From positions 3,782,001 through 3,846,000 of the forward strand of contig NZ_CP016948.1 of the NCBI RefSeq assembly GCF_001642805.2: 64,000 nucleotides of DNA. Reading direction: 5' to 3'. The notes under the pieces are model-generated. The model made no database searches. It had not been told where the DNA came from and was given only the letters and a program-made list of their open reading frames with translations. Numbering within the stretch: the first letter of the stretch is position 1; each line of letters begins with the position of its first letter. Position numbers and translations under genes: made by a program. The DNA comes from Serratia surfactantfaciens (GTDB lineage: Bacteria; Pseudomonadota; Gammaproteobacteria; Enterobacterales; Enterobacteriaceae). Positions 1 to 8,965 of the stretch are shown here, piece after piece.

Positions 1-1320
1 CATCTGAATCAGCTTTACGGCCTGCTGGACGGCGTGGACGACGGCGTAATGGCCTGGGATCACCGCGGCTACCTGCAATACATCAACCAACGCGCCGCCG
101 GCCTGCTGAAGCTGGACGAACAGCAGAGCCAGGGCAAACCGCTGGCGCAACTGCTGACGCTGCCTGCCCTGCTCAAACGCGCCATCGCCGCTCGACAACC
201 GCTGCAACACGTCGAGGTCACCTTCGAAAGCCAGCGGCAGTTTATCGCCGCCTTGCTGACGCTAAAGCCGATTTTCGACGGCGATCGCTGCAGTTTCATC
301 GCTCTGCTGCACCCGCTCGAGCGATTGCGCCAGTATGTCAGCAGCCAGTTGGGGCGCGTCAGCCACAGCTTCGAGCAGATGCCCTCCGCCTCGCTGGAGA
401 TGCGGCGGCTGATCCGTTATGGGCAGCAGGCGGCCAAAGGCCAGCACCCGATCCTGCTGCGCGGGGAGGAAGGCGTCGGCAAAGAGCTGCTCAGCCAGGC
501 CATCCACAACGCCGGCGAACGCGCCGCCGGGCCGTATATCGCCCTCAACTGCCAGCTGCTGCCGCAGGCGCAGGGGCTGCGTGAACTGCTGGGCAGCGAC
601 GCCAGCGAAGAAGAGGCCGGTCAGCTCAGCAAATTCGAATTGGCCAACGGCGGCACGCTGTACCTCGAACAGATCGAATACCTGCCGGCGGAGATGCAGT
701 CGGCGCTGCTGCAGGTGCTGAAAACCGGTGTAGTGATCCGCCTCAATTCCAGCCGGGTGATCCCGGTCGATGTGCGGGTGATCGCCGGCAGCGCCGCCGA
801 TCTGCCGCTGCTGGTGCAGCAAAACCGCTTCCGCCGCCAGCTGTTTTACAGCCTGCAGGCGTTCGAGATCCAGATCCCACCGCTGCATCAGCGGCTGAGC
901 GATATTCCGCTGCTGGTCAAACACCATCTGCGCACGCTGGAGCAGCATTTTCAGTGCCGCTTTCGGGTGGATGACGAAGTGATGACCCAGTTGGCGCTCT
1001 ACCTGTGGCCGGGCAACGATTTGGAACTGAAAGGGGTGGTGGAGCGCGCGGCGATGATCTGCCACGGCCACCACATCCAGCTGGCGGATCTGCCGGCGCA
1101 CCTGCTCGGCCAGCCGTCACTGCTGGAGAGCGATCCGCAGCCCGGCGCGCCGCTGTTGACGCTGACGGACATGGAGCGCCAGGCGATCCTCCGCGCGGCG
1201 ACCGTCAGCCGCGGCCAGCTGACGGAGATGGCGCAGCTGCTGGGCATCGGCCGCACCACCCTGTGGCGGAAGATCAAACAGCACGGGATCGACATCCGCC
1301 AATTCAAGCTGCGCGCTTAG
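1..1320 (+). CDS. dhaR: DhaR, dihydroxyacetone kinase operon regulator (5' truncated by window)
   Basis: Regulator of the dihydroxyacetone kinase genes. The reading frame is open from base 1 (His-Leu-Asn-Gln-Leu-Tyr...), so about 439 C-terminal residues of a protein of roughly 640 are present; the GTG at 34 is not the true start. Seen in order: a PAS-like segment, an AAA+ domain with Walker A GEEGVGKE, and a Fis-type helix-turn-helix at the C-terminus (LLGIGRTTLWRKIK). The sigma54-contacting GAFTGA loop is absent: where it should be, the chain reads LLGSDASEEEAGQLSKFE. That agrees with E. coli DhaR, which acts with sigma70 and senses DhaK and DhaL. Its TAG overlaps the dhaM stop on the opposite strand by a few bases, so the two genes converge with no terminator. 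Confidence 0.9.
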   Translation, partial: HLNQLYGLLDGVDDGVMAWDHRGYLQYINQRAAGLLKLDEQQSQGKPLAQLLTLPALLKRAIAARQPLQHVEVTFESQRQFIAALLTLKPIFDGDRCSFIALLHPLERLRQYVSSQLGRVSHSFEQMPSASLEMRRLIRYGQQAAKGQHPILLRGEEGVGKELLSQAIHNAGERAAGPYIALNCQLLPQAQGLRELLGSDASEEEAGQLSKFELANGGTLYLEQIEYLPAEMQSALLQVLKTGVVIRLNSSRVIPVDVRVIAGSAADLPLLVQQNRFRRQLFYSLQAFEIQIPPLHQRLSDIPLLVKHHLRTLEQHFQCRFRVDDEVMTQLALYLWPGNDLELKGVVERAAMICHGHHIQLADLPAHLLGQPSLLESDPQPGAPLLTLTDMERQAILRAATVSRGQLTEMAQLLGIGRTTLWRKIKQHGIDIRQFKLRA

Positions 1321-2747
1321 TGGCTGAGCTGCAACACCCCGCGCGCGGCGTCCAACATCGCTTTCTGCCCGCTGCGGGTTTTGCTCAGGCAATCCTGCAT
1401 GCCGACCACCATCGGAATGCCCATCGCCTTCGCCAAAATGGCGCTGTGCGACAGGGCATTGCCGCCGCTCAGGCAGATGCCGAGCACCAGCCGGCGGTCG
1501 AGCATCACCACCTCTGAGGGCATCAGCTCGTCCATCACCAGTATCGACGGTTCTGCCAGCGCGATGGCCGGCAGCGCCTGCCCCTCTAGATGGCACAGCG
1601 TGCGGCGCAGCATGTCGCGCACGTCCAGTTCGCGCGCCCGCATGTAGTCGTCATCCAGCTCGCGGTACTCTTCGGCGATCGCCTCCAGCACCTGTCGCCA
1701 GGCCTGCTCGGCGCTGCATAGCTGCTGCGCAATGCGGGTGTAAGCCGCCTGCTGCAGATCCGGGTCGTCCAGCAGCATGCTGTGAGCGCCGAAGATCGCC
1801 GCCTGCGGCTTGCCGATCAGCGTGCCGGTGCGCTCCGCCAGCCGGTTCAGATCGCTCAACGTTTGCTGCAGCGCCTCCCGCAGGCGTTGCTGTTCGCCCA
1901 ACACCTCGTCCGCGCCAATCCGTCGATCGGCGGCTGGCGGCCAGAAACTGCGGGCCTGAAACACCGGCCCGCTGGTGACGCTTTCCGCCACCGGGATGCC
2001 ATGCAGCGAAGGCTGCTGCCGCTCGGAGACCGTCTCGCCGAAGTGTTGCTCCGCCAGCGCCTTGAACGCCGCCAGCGCTTCGTCCGCCTGCGCGCCGTCG
2101 GCGATCAGGCGAATGGTGTCGCCGTGACGCACCTGCAGCAGCGCCAGCTGATTGAGGCTGCGCGGATCGACGCACTGCCCCTGTTTTTCCAGCACCAGCT
2201 CGGCCTTGAACGGCGCCAGCGCCTCGACCAGCCGCGCCGCCGGGCGCGCGTGCAGCCCGTGCGGGTTCTGCACCGTCCAGGTTATGCTTTTGCCCTGCGC
2301 CAGCGGCAAAGCCGCGTTCTTCGCGGCCGGTGAGCCTTCGCCCAGCTGCGCCTGCTTGGCCTGCAGCGCGCCCTGCGCCTCCGCCACCACCTGCTCCAGC
2401 GAAGCGCCGGAGTTGGCGGCCACCACCGCCGCCAGCGTGCCTTCGACCAGCGGCGCGGCGCAAAGCCGCACCTTGGCGGCCAACTCCGGATCCAGCAGAT
2501 CGAGCGCGGTTTCCGCACTGAGCAGCGCGCTGCCCAAATCCATCAGCACCAGAATGCCATCGCCGTCGGCGACCGATTCAATAGCCTCCATGACCTTGAC
2601 CGCGTCGGTGCCGATCGGGTGCTCCTCGTCATCCACGCCCGCCGCCAGCGCCAGCTTGCAGCCGTCGCCACGCATCATCTGCCGCGCCAACTGCTCAACG
2701 CCGCGCGCCAGCAACGCGCTGTGCGAAACCACCACGATATTAATCAT
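1317..2747 (-). CDS. dhaM: DhaM, PTS phosphotransferase subunit of dihydroxyacetone kinase
   Basis: Passes phosphate from the PTS to the ADP bound in DhaL. The start at 2747 (MINIVVVSHS) follows an AGGAGG ribosome site and gives 476 aa, close to the E. coli protein (about 472). Three parts are visible: an EIIA-Man-like domain with His9 in VVSHSALLARG, an HPr domain with His166 in NPHGLHARPA, and a truncated enzyme I N-terminal domain with His434 in GGNALSHSAILAK. All three phospho-carrier histidines are therefore present. It starts 11 nt after dhaL ends and is the last gene of gldA-dhaK-dhaL-dhaM. An upstream extension of the frame to 3002 is only overlap with dhaL in another frame. Confidence 0.95.
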   Translation of the reverse strand: MINIVVVSHSALLARGVEQLARQMMRGDGCKLALAAGVDDEEHPIGTDAVKVMEAIESVADGDGILVLMDLGSALLSAETALDLLDPELAAKVRLCAAPLVEGTLAAVVAANSGASLEQVVAEAQGALQAKQAQLGEGSPAAKNAALPLAQGKSITWTVQNPHGLHARPAARLVEALAPFKAELVLEKQGQCVDPRSLNQLALLQVRHGDTIRLIADGAQADEALAAFKALAEQHFGETVSERQQPSLHGIPVAESVTSGPVFQARSFWPPAADRRIGADEVLGEQQRLREALQQTLSDLNRLAERTGTLIGKPQAAIFGAHSMLLDDPDLQQAAYTRIAQQLCSAEQAWRQVLEAIAEEYRELDDDYMRARELDVRDMLRRTLCHLEGQALPAIALAEPSILVMDELMPSEVVMLDRRLVLGICLSGGNALSHSAILAKAMGIPMVVGMQDCLSKTRSGQKAMLDAARGVLQLSH

Positions 2748-2758
2748 CTCGCCTCCTG

Positions 2759-3391
2759 CTAACTGCCGGCGACCTCGGCCAGCGTTTTCATCATCAGCAT
2801 CACCGAAGTGGCGCCGGGATCCTGGTGGCCGATGCTGCGCTCGCCCAGGTAACTGGCCCGCCCCTTGCGCGCCTGCATGGTGATGGTGCTCTCCACCGCC
2901 CGCTCGGCGCTGTCGGCGGCGCGCTGCAACGCCTCCGCCACGCTCAGGTTCTGCTGCGCGGACTGACCGAGGCTCACCACCACCGGCCACCAAACGTCGC
3001 ACATGGTCTTGTCGCCCGGCTCCGCTTTGCCGCGCATCACCACGCCTTCAACCCCTTCCTGCATTACCTGATGCAGCTCCGTCAGATCCAGGCTTTGCTT
3101 GGCGTTCGCCGCCTGCGCCGCGCGGATGAAGAAGGTGCCGAACAGCGGGCCGCTCGCGCCGCCTACGCTCGACAGCAGCGTCATGCCGGTGTTTTTCAGG
3201 ATAAAACCGATGTCTTTGTCCGCCACCGACGGCAGCTTTTCCACCACCTTATTGAAACCGCGGTTCATGTTCAGACCGTGGTCGGCATCGCCGATCTCGG
3301 TGTCCAGCTGGGTCAGAAAATCGCGCTCCCGGCTGAACACTTCGCCGCAACGCATCAGCCAATCGACGACCTGTTGTTTGGTCAACGCCAT
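2759..3391 (-). CDS. dhaL: DhaL, ADP-binding subunit of dihydroxyacetone kinase
   Basis: Carries a tightly bound ADP that DhaM rephosphorylates and that hands phosphate to dihydroxyacetone held on DhaK. It is 210 aa, the family length. The Mg-ADP ligands Asp30, Asp35 and Asp37 are present in the TEIGDADHG region, and the nucleotide-binding glycine-rich stretch SSVGGASGPLFG follows. The ATG at 3391 has a GAGGAA ribosome site. It begins 9 nt after the dhaK stop and lies 11 nt ahead of dhaM, so the three subunits are co-transcribed. Cytoplasmic. Confidence 0.96.
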   Translation of the reverse strand: MALTKQQVVDWLMRCGEVFSRERDFLTQLDTEIGDADHGLNMNRGFNKVVEKLPSVADKDIGFILKNTGMTLLSSVGGASGPLFGTFFIRAAQAANAKQSLDLTELHQVMQEGVEGVVMRGKAEPGDKTMCDVWWPVVVSLGQSAQQNLSVAEALQRAADSAERAVESTITMQARKGRASYLGERSIGHQDPGATSVMLMMKTLAEVAGS

Positions 3392-3400
3392 GATTCCTCC

Positions 3401-4471
3401 TCAGCAACCCCAACGCAGCGCAGGCGTTTTCACCGGCGCATCCCACAAGGACAACAGCTCGTCGTCCACGTTCAACAGCGTGATGGACACGCCTTGCATA
3501 TCCAGCGAGGTGCAGTAAGCGCCCACCAGGTTGCGTTCGATGATGATGCCCGCCTCGGCGCAACGTTCCGCCAACCGATGGTACACACCGTACAGTTCGG
3601 ACAGCGGCGTGGCACCCAGGTTGTTGACCAACGCGATCACCCGATCGCCGCGCGTCAGCGGCTGCTTGGTCTGCATCTCGTCGCGCCACTCGCCCTGCTG
3701 ACGATCCCAGACGCGGATCGTGCGCTGATAGTGACCGTGGTCGATCAGCGTATGGAACATGTCATCCACCGCCGCGTTGAGCGTGGTGAACGGGCGGCGC
3801 GCAATACCCGGCTCGCCGTGAATGCCGACGCCGAACTCCATCTCGTTCTCCGCCAGGGTGAACGACGGCTTGCCGGCGGCCGGGACGGTACAGGCGCCCA
3901 GCGCAATGCCGATCGAATGCCCGTGGTTGTTGATGCGATGCCCCAGCGTCACCACGCTGTCCAGGTCGTCGCCGCGCGCCGCAGCGGCGCCCAACAGTTT
4001 CTCCATCAGCACGGTGTTGGCCACCCCGCGCCGCCCGGCGGTGAACAGGCTGTCTTTGACCGCCACGTCGTCATCCACCAGCACCGTCGCCACCGCGACG
4101 CCGCTGTCGTGCAGCAGCTCGGTGGCGGTTTCGAAGTTGAGCACGTCGCCGGTGTAGTTTTTAATCAGCAGCAATACGCCGGCGCCGCCGTCGATCGCCT
4201 GACCGCATTCGTACATTTTATCCGGCGTCGGCGAGGTGAAAATCTCGCCCGGACAGGCGCCGTCGAGCATCCCTTCACCGACGAAACCGCAGTGCATCGG
4301 CTCGTGGCCGCTGCCGCCGCCGGACAGGATCGCCACCTTGCCCGCCACCGGCGCGTCGGCGCGGGTCACGAACACCGGATCCGCGTGCACCAGCAGCTCG
4401 GGATGGGCTTCCGCCAGCCCCTGCAACTGCTCTTCCAACACCGACTCGACCTGATTGATCAGTTTTTTCAC
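3401..4471 (-). CDS. dhaK: DhaK, dihydroxyacetone-binding subunit of dihydroxyacetone kinase
   Basis: Binds dihydroxyacetone covalently and receives phosphate from DhaL-ATP to make dihydroxyacetone phosphate. The start chosen is GTG at 4471 (VKKLINQVESV), preceded by AAGGAAAC; it gives 356 aa, the same length as E. coli DhaK. A longer reading from 4507 adds residues unlike the family. His218, which forms the hemiaminal with the substrate, is in GVGIHGEPG, and the glycine-rich LSGGGSGHEPMHCG loop is at 49-62. It is separated from gldA by 51 nt holding a strong GC-rich hairpin. Confidence 0.95.
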   Translation of the reverse strand: MKKLINQVESVLEEQLQGLAEAHPELLVHADPVFVTRADAPVAGKVAILSGGGSGHEPMHCGFVGEGMLDGACPGEIFTSPTPDKMYECGQAIDGGAGVLLLIKNYTGDVLNFETATELLHDSGVAVATVLVDDDVAVKDSLFTAGRRGVANTVLMEKLLGAAAARGDDLDSVVTLGHRINNHGHSIGIALGACTVPAAGKPSFTLAENEMEFGVGIHGEPGIARRPFTTLNAAVDDMFHTLIDHGHYQRTIRVWDRQQGEWRDEMQTKQPLTRGDRVIALVNNLGATPLSELYGVYHRLAERCAEAGIIIERNLVGAYCTSLDMQGVSITLLNVDDELLSLWDAPVKTPALRWGC

Positions 4472-4492
4472 GATGGTTTCCTTTGTAAGAAC

Positions 4493-4516
4493 AGGGGCGC
4501 GGCGCACCGCGCCCCA
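4493..4516 (-). other. Strong intercistronic stem-loop between gldA and dhaK
   Basis: Inverted repeat GGGGCGCGG (4494-4502), loop CGCA, CCGCGCCCC (4507-4515): a 9-bp, all-GC stem in the 51-nt gap between gldA and dhaK. On the transcribed strand no U-run follows directly, so it looks like a processing or 3'-end stabilising structure rather than a full terminator. This is an inference from base pairing only. Confidence 0.6.
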
Positions 4517-4522
4517 AGGGTA

Positions 4523-5623
4523 TCAATGACGCTGCAGCCAGGCAGCGCCCAGCCGATCCGCCGTCAGGATCGCCGCCTGCACGCTGGCGGGGGTGACCTC
4601 GAACGGCATGTTGTGAATGGTTTCGCCGGCGGCGCAGCTGGCCTCGGCCACCGCCATCATCTTCGCCGTCGCATCGCCGGCGACGCCCATCTGCGCCAGC
4701 GTGATCGGCAAGCCGATGCTGTGGCAAAACGCCAGCACGGTCTCAATCTGCGCCATCGGGCTGTTCTGCAACACCAGCTGCGTCAGGGTGCCGAACGCCA
4801 CTTTCTCGCCGTGATACAGGTGGTGGCACTCCTCCAGCACCGTGAAGCCGTTGTGAATGGCGTGCGCCGCCGCCAATCCGCTGCTCTCGAAGCCGATGCC
4901 GCTCAGGTAAGTATTGGCTTCGATGATGCGTTCCACCGCTTCCGTCACCACGCCGGCCTCGACCGCCAGTTTGGCCTTCACCCCTTCGGCCAGCAGCGTG
5001 TCATAACACAGCCGCGCCAGGCTGAGCGCCGCCAGCGTCGATTTGCCGCCGGCCATGCTGGTAGCCTGCGCGTCGAAGCAGGCCTGCGCCTCGAAATAGG
5101 TGGAGAGCGCGTCGCCCATGCCGGCCACCAGCAGGCGCACCGGCGCTTTGGCGATGATGGCGCTGTCCATCACCACCATGTCCGGGTTGCGCGGGTAAAT
5201 CAGATATTCGGCGAATTCGCCCTGTTCGGTGTAGAGAACCGACAGCGCGCTGGTCGGCGCATCGGTAGAGGCGATGGTGGGGATGAGCACCACCGGCAGC
5301 TGTTGGTAGTGTGCGACGGCCTTGGCGGTGTCGAGCGTCTTGCCGCCGCCGACACCGATCACGCCGCGGCAACCGTGGGCCTGCAGCTCGCGGCCGAGCC
5401 GGTCTATCTCTTTACGGCAGCACTCGCCGTTGAAGCGGGCCGCATGATGCTTCACGCCGTGCTGCTGCAGGCTGCCCATCAGAGTGTCGCCCGCCAGTTG
5501 CATCACGAAGTCGTCAGCGATCACGAAATAGTGATCGGCGAGGGATTTGGCGTATTCGCCGACGGCAGCCAACGCATTGGCGCCCTGAATGTATTTGCCT
5601 GGTGACTGGATGATTCTCAACAT
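4523..5623 (-). CDS. gldA: Glycerol dehydrogenase GldA
   Basis: NAD-dependent, zinc-containing iron-type alcohol dehydrogenase that interconverts glycerol and dihydroxyacetone. It is 366 aa, near the 367 of E. coli. The NAD-binding loop [12 protein letters not shown] is at 90-101, and the zinc ligands Asp171 (AGMGDALS), His254 and His271 (LYHGEK) are all present. The ATG at 5623 has AAGGATC upstream. It is the first gene of gldA-dhaKLM, so glycerol oxidation and dihydroxyacetone phosphorylation are expressed together. In E. coli gldA is elsewhere; a linkage to dhaKLM resembles the dha regulon of Klebsiella and Citrobacter, but no dhaB or dhaT gene is visible here. Confidence 0.95.
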   Translation of the reverse strand: MLRIIQSPGKYIQGANALAAVGEYAKSLADHYFVIADDFVMQLAGDTLMGSLQQHGVKHHAARFNGECCRKEIDRLGRELQAHGCRGVIGVGGGKTLDTAKAVAHYQQLPVVLIPTIASTDAPTSALSVLYTEQGEFAEYLIYPRNPDMVVMDSAIIAKAPVRLLVAGMGDALSTYFEAQACFDAQATSMAGGKSTLAALSLARLCYDTLLAEGVKAKLAVEAGVVTEAVERIIEANTYLSGIGFESSGLAAAHAIHNGFTVLEECHHLYHGEKVAFGTLTQLVLQNSPMAQIETVLAFCHSIGLPITLAQMGVAGDATAKMMAVAEASCAAGETIHNMPFEVTPASVQAAILTADRLGAAWLQRH

Positions 5624-5755
5624 AACCGGATCCTTGTAGGGAATTGGCGATGGTAACGTTCAGATATCAGGTGATGACGCGCCGACTTCGCCGCCGGCTT
5701 GTTGTTATGCTTCGACTATGAGCGCCTGCCGTCCGCCTGGCGAGCCTCGCGATTT

Positions 5756-5804
5756 TTGTTCCATTATGGAACATCATCATAGCGCTAACGTTTCATGATG
5801 AAAC
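5756..5804. promoter_or_regulatory. Two matching palindromes upstream of gldA-dhaKLM (candidate operators)
   Basis: Two 17-bp dyads: TGTTCCATTATGGAACA at 5756-5772 and CGTTTCATGATGAAACG at 5788-5804. Each is 8+1+8 and fits GTTYCAT-N-ATGRAAC. Centres are 32 bp apart, three helical turns, so both face the same side of the helix. They lie 133-181 bp upstream of the gldA start and about 170 bp upstream of ygiB. DhaR is the obvious candidate ligand because it is the neighbouring activator, but an IclR-type or other dimeric regulator would also fit. The rest of the 5624-5976 gap shows no promoter I would assign firmly. Confidence 0.6.
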
Positions 5805-5976
5805 GCCAACGCGCGTTTTTTCGCCGTGAAAGCGAACTGGCGCACACCCCAACGTATAACTGCGTAAAGAGTGGCTTCTGCGGGCGTTTCAGCTTTAATT
5901 TTGACCATGTTTCCCCTATCCTTAGCGCCACTACTGGGAAAGGGCGAAAACAGCCCGCATGATGGGATTGATAACG

Positions 5977-6645
5977 ATGAAACGGACAAAAAACATCAAC
6001 CAAGAGACGTTCCGCAAATCCTGGCGCAGCTACCGTGTCGCGCCCGTGGCCTTGGCGATCAGCGCCGTCTTTATGCTGGCCGGCTGCGAGAAGAGCGATG
6101 AAACGGTCTCCCTGTATCAGAATGCCGATGACTGTTCGCGCGCCAACCCTTCGATGAGCGAGCAGTGCACCACCGCCTACAACAACGCCCTGAAAGAAGC
6201 GGCGAAAACCGCGCCTAAATACGCGACCCGCGAGGACTGCGTCGCCGAATTCGGCGAAGCGCAGTGCACTCAGGCGCCGGCCCCGGCGCAGGCCGGCATG
6301 GCGGCGGAATCGCAAAGCAGCGGCAGCTTCTGGATGCCGCTGATGGCGGGCTACATGATGGGCCGCCTGATGGGCGGTTCCGGCTTCGCGCAGCAGCCGC
6401 TGTTCACCTCCAAGAACGCCGCCAGCCCGGCGAACGGCAAATTTGTCGACGCCAGCGGCAAGAGCTACGGCCCGGCCACCGCCGGCGGCCGCACCATGAC
6501 GGTGCCGAAAACCGCGATGGCGCCAAAGCCTGCGGTCACCAACACCGTGACCCGCGGCGGCTTCGGCGAGACCGTGGCCAAACAGACCAGCATGCAGCGC
6601 AGCAGCGCTACCTCCAACTCCAGCTCTCGCAGCATGGGCGGTTGA
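5977..6645 (+). CDS. ygiB: YgiB family lipoprotein (DUF1190/UPF0441)
   Basis: Predicted outer- or inner-membrane lipoprotein of unknown function. The start at 5977 (MKRTKNINQ) matches the E. coli protein start and gives 222 aa; an ATG at 5959 would add six residues unlike the family. A basic N-terminus and hydrophobic stretch end in the lipobox MLAGC with Cys37. Conserved family blocks follow: [26 protein letters not shown], a glycine/methionine-rich [17 protein letters not shown], and a Ser-rich tail ending SRSMGG. It is 3 nt ahead of ygiC, as in E. coli where the pair follows tolC. Confidence 0.92.
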   Translation: MKRTKNINQETFRKSWRSYRVAPVALAISAVFMLAGCEKSDETVSLYQNADDCSRANPSMSEQCTTAYNNALKEAAKTAPKYATREDCVAEFGEAQCTQAPAPAQAGMAAESQSSGSFWMPLMAGYMMGRLMGGSGFAQQPLFTSKNAASPANGKFVDASGKSYGPATAGGRTMTVPKTAMAPKPAVTNTVTRGGFGETVAKQTSMQRSSATSNSSSRSMGG

Positions 6646-6648
6646 TGC

Positions 6649-7809
6649 ATGAAACGTATTGCCATTACCGAGCGCCCGGACTGGCGCGAAAAAGCGACCG
6701 AGTTCGGTTTCCGTTTCCACACCATGTACGGCGAGCCGTACTGGTGTGAAGACGCCTATTACCAGTTCACGCTGGCGCAGATTGAAGAGATCGAAAGCGC
6801 CACCGCCGAGCTGCACCAGATGTGCCTGCAGGTGGTGGAGAAAGTGGTCGCCAGCGACGAGCTGATGGCCAAGTTCTGCATCCCGAAACACACCTGGGAG
6901 TTCGTACGCAGCTCCTGGCGCACCAACCAGCCGTCGCTGTATTCGCGTCTCGATCTGGCCTACGACGGCGTCAACCCGCCGAAGCTGCTGGAGAACAACG
7001 CCGATACGCCGACCTCACTCTATGAGGCGGCCTTCTTCCAGTGGCTGTGGCTGGAAGACCAGATCAACGCCGGCAAGCTGGATCCGCAATCGGATCAGTA
7101 CAACAGCCTGCAGGAGAAGCTGATCGAGCGTTTCGCCGAGCTGAAAGCGCACCACGGCTTCGGTCTGCTGCACCTGGCGTGCTGCCAGGACAGCGAAGAA
7201 GATCGCGGCACGGTGCAATATCTGCAGGACTGCGCGCAGGAAGCCGGTCTGCCGACCGAATTCCTGTTCATGGAAGACATTGGCCTTGGCGAGAAAGGCC
7301 AGTTCACCGATCTGCAGGATCAGGTGATCGGCAACCTGTTCAAGCTCTACCCGTGGGAGTTCATGCTGCGCGAGATGTTCTCCACCAAGCTGGAAGACGC
7401 CGGCGTGCGTTGGCTGGAGCCGGCCTGGAAGAGCATCATCTCCAACAAGGCGCTGCTGCCGCTGCTGTGGGAAATGTTCCCGAACCACCCTAACCTGCTG
7501 CCGGCTTATTTCGCGCAAGACGATCATCCGCCGATGGATCATTACGTCACCAAGCCGCTGTTCTCACGCGAAGGCGCCAATATCCAGATCGTCGAAAACG
7601 GTCAGGAAGTGGCGCGCGTCGATGGGCCGTACGGCGAAGAAGGCATGATCGTGCAGCAGTTCCATCCGCTGCCGAAGTTCGAAGACAGCTACACGCTGAT
7701 CGGCAGCTGGCTGGTGAACGATCAACCTTGCGGTATCGGCCTGCGCGAAGATCGCGAACTGATCACGCAGGATCTGTCGCGCTTCTATCCGCACACCATC
7801 CTCGGCTGA
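6649..7809 (+). CDS. ygiC: YgiC, glutathionylspermidine synthase-like ATP-grasp protein
   Basis: A 386-aa homologue of the synthetase half of glutathionylspermidine synthase (ATP-grasp fold), the same length as E. coli YgiC. The conserved stretches [17 protein letters not shown] and the C-terminal [12 protein letters not shown] / [10 protein letters not shown] are present. The family protein forms an acid-amine bond in principle, but the E. coli member's substrate is not established. It is translated right after ygiB (3-nt gap), suggesting the two act together at the envelope. A clear intrinsic terminator follows. Confidence 0.9.
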   Translation: MKRIAITERPDWREKATEFGFRFHTMYGEPYWCEDAYYQFTLAQIEEIESATAELHQMCLQVVEKVVASDELMAKFCIPKHTWEFVRSSWRTNQPSLYSRLDLAYDGVNPPKLLENNADTPTSLYEAAFFQWLWLEDQINAGKLDPQSDQYNSLQEKLIERFAELKAHHGFGLLHLACCQDSEEDRGTVQYLQDCAQEAGLPTEFLFMEDIGLGEKGQFTDLQDQVIGNLFKLYPWEFMLREMFSTKLEDAGVRWLEPAWKSIISNKALLPLLWEMFPNHPNLLPAYFAQDDHPPMDHYVTKPLFSREGANIQIVENGQEVARVDGPYGEEGMIVQQFHPLPKFEDSYTLIGSWLVNDQPCGIGLREDRELITQDLSRFYPHTILG

Positions 7810-7825
7810 TCGCACCGCTGAAGGC

Positions 7826-7856
7826 AAAAACGCCAGTCAGAGACTGGCGTTTTTTC
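7826..7856 (+). terminator. Intrinsic terminator after ygiC
   Basis: CGCCAGTC (7831-7838), AGA, GACTGGCG (7842-7849), then six T. An A-run lies on the other side, so it can also serve ygiD, which converges. Confidence 0.85.
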
Positions 7857-7857
7857 T

Positions 7858-8640
7858 TTATCCCACCTGTACCGACAGCATACTCAGCGCCCCCATTTCG
7901 ATACCATCGATCGGCACGCTGATGGCCTCTTTTCCATCCCAACCGCCAAGCACATACAGCAACGGCAGATAGTGTTCCGGCGTCGGATTCGACAGCGCCG
8001 CCCCCTCATGGCGCATGAAATCCACCAGCGGATGGTTATCGCCCCGATAACGCAGGTTATCCCGGACAAAGTTATTGAATGATTCCGCCCACGGGTAGGC
8101 GCTGGTATCGCCCTGCCATTTCACCATGCGCAGGTTGTGCACCACGTTACCGCTGGCGACGATCATCACGCCCTCGTCCCGCAGCGCGGCGAGTTTGCGG
8201 CCCAGCTCATAGTGATAGGCCGCCGGCTGTGTGCCGTCGACGCTGAGCTGCACCACCGGAATATCAGCATCGGGATACATTTTGATCAATACGCCCCAGG
8301 TACCGTGATCCAATCCCCACTCGCCGAGATCCGCCGTTACCGGCACCGGCGCCAGGATTTGCTGCAGCTGCGCGGCCAGCGTGGGAGAGCCCGGCGCCGG
8401 ATAGCGGGTATCAAACAGCGCCTGCGGGAACCCCCCGAAGTCGTGAATGGTTTTGGGTTTTTCCATCGCGGTGACCGCAGTGCCGCGGGTGTACCAATGC
8501 GCGGAAACCGCCACGATCGCCTTCGGGCGCGGCAATGACTCACCCAACGCACGCCATGCCCGGGTGTAGCGGTTGTCTTCCAGCACGTTCATCGGGCTAC
8601 CATGGCCCAGGAACAGTGCCGGCATACGAGAGGTGTTCAT
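7858..8640 (-). CDS. ygiD: YgiD, 4,5-DOPA-extradiol-type dioxygenase
   Basis: Class III (LigB-type) extradiol ring-cleavage dioxygenase; the E. coli homologue can open the ring of L-DOPA. At 260 aa it is family length. Metal-ligand candidates are His13 (LFLGHGSP), His48 (VSAHWY) and His168 (NVVHNLR), and a second conserved His sits in LDHGTWG. The substrate in this organism is unknown. It converges on ygiC through a shared terminator and is divergent from the alkaline phosphatase gene across an AT-rich 325-bp gap. Confidence 0.9.
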   Translation of the reverse strand: MNTSRMPALFLGHGSPMNVLEDNRYTRAWRALGESLPRPKAIVAVSAHWYTRGTAVTAMEKPKTIHDFGGFPQALFDTRYPAPGSPTLAAQLQQILAPVPVTADLGEWGLDHGTWGVLIKMYPDADIPVVQLSVDGTQPAAYHYELGRKLAALRDEGVMIVASGNVVHNLRMVKWQGDTSAYPWAESFNNFVRDNLRYRGDNHPLVDFMRHEGAALSNPTPEHYLPLLYVLGGWDGKEAISVPIDGIEMGALSMLSVQVG

Positions 8641-8965
8641 AGGGGGATCCTTAGTTCAAATTGTGCTATGGCGTTACATTACGCGCTTTGCCGCAGCAAC
8701 ACAGCCGGATAACCGTGATGATGATCTTCAATAAATTTGAATTAAAAAGCGCAAAAATGCACCGACCAACAGAAAGTTAAAAAACACATACTTTTCAATT
8801 AATTAATAAATTCTGTGAATACCATGGCATTACTGCCACACAGATCTAATTTGTGAACAATTTATGTATTTTTTGTTAACGCAGTCGATACACTCCTCTT
8901 TCAGTCGACAGGGTGTTGGCAGCCCGTCGGCGCTACGGGAATCACGTCTCACCAAGGAGGAATTC
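8641..8965. other. AT-rich divergent intergenic region ygiD / alkaline phosphatase
   Basis: This 325-bp gap is distinctly AT-rich around 8700-8880 compared with its neighbours, with runs such as AATTAATTAATAAATT. No gene is seen. I looked for a pair of PhoB-box repeats (CTGTCAT-like, 11-bp period) ahead of the phosphatase and found no convincing one. Confidence 0.5.

Noticed and set aside
2825..5605. Very long open frame (926 aa) on the + strand opposite dhaL, dhaK and gldA
   Set aside because: It is His/Arg/Gln-rich, low-complexity translation typical of the antisense of GC-rich genes, and the minus strand carries well-recognised proteins with all catalytic residues.
8641..8965. Pho box ahead of the alkaline phosphatase
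   Set aside because: No pair of CTGTCAT-like repeats with 11-bp period could be found by eye.
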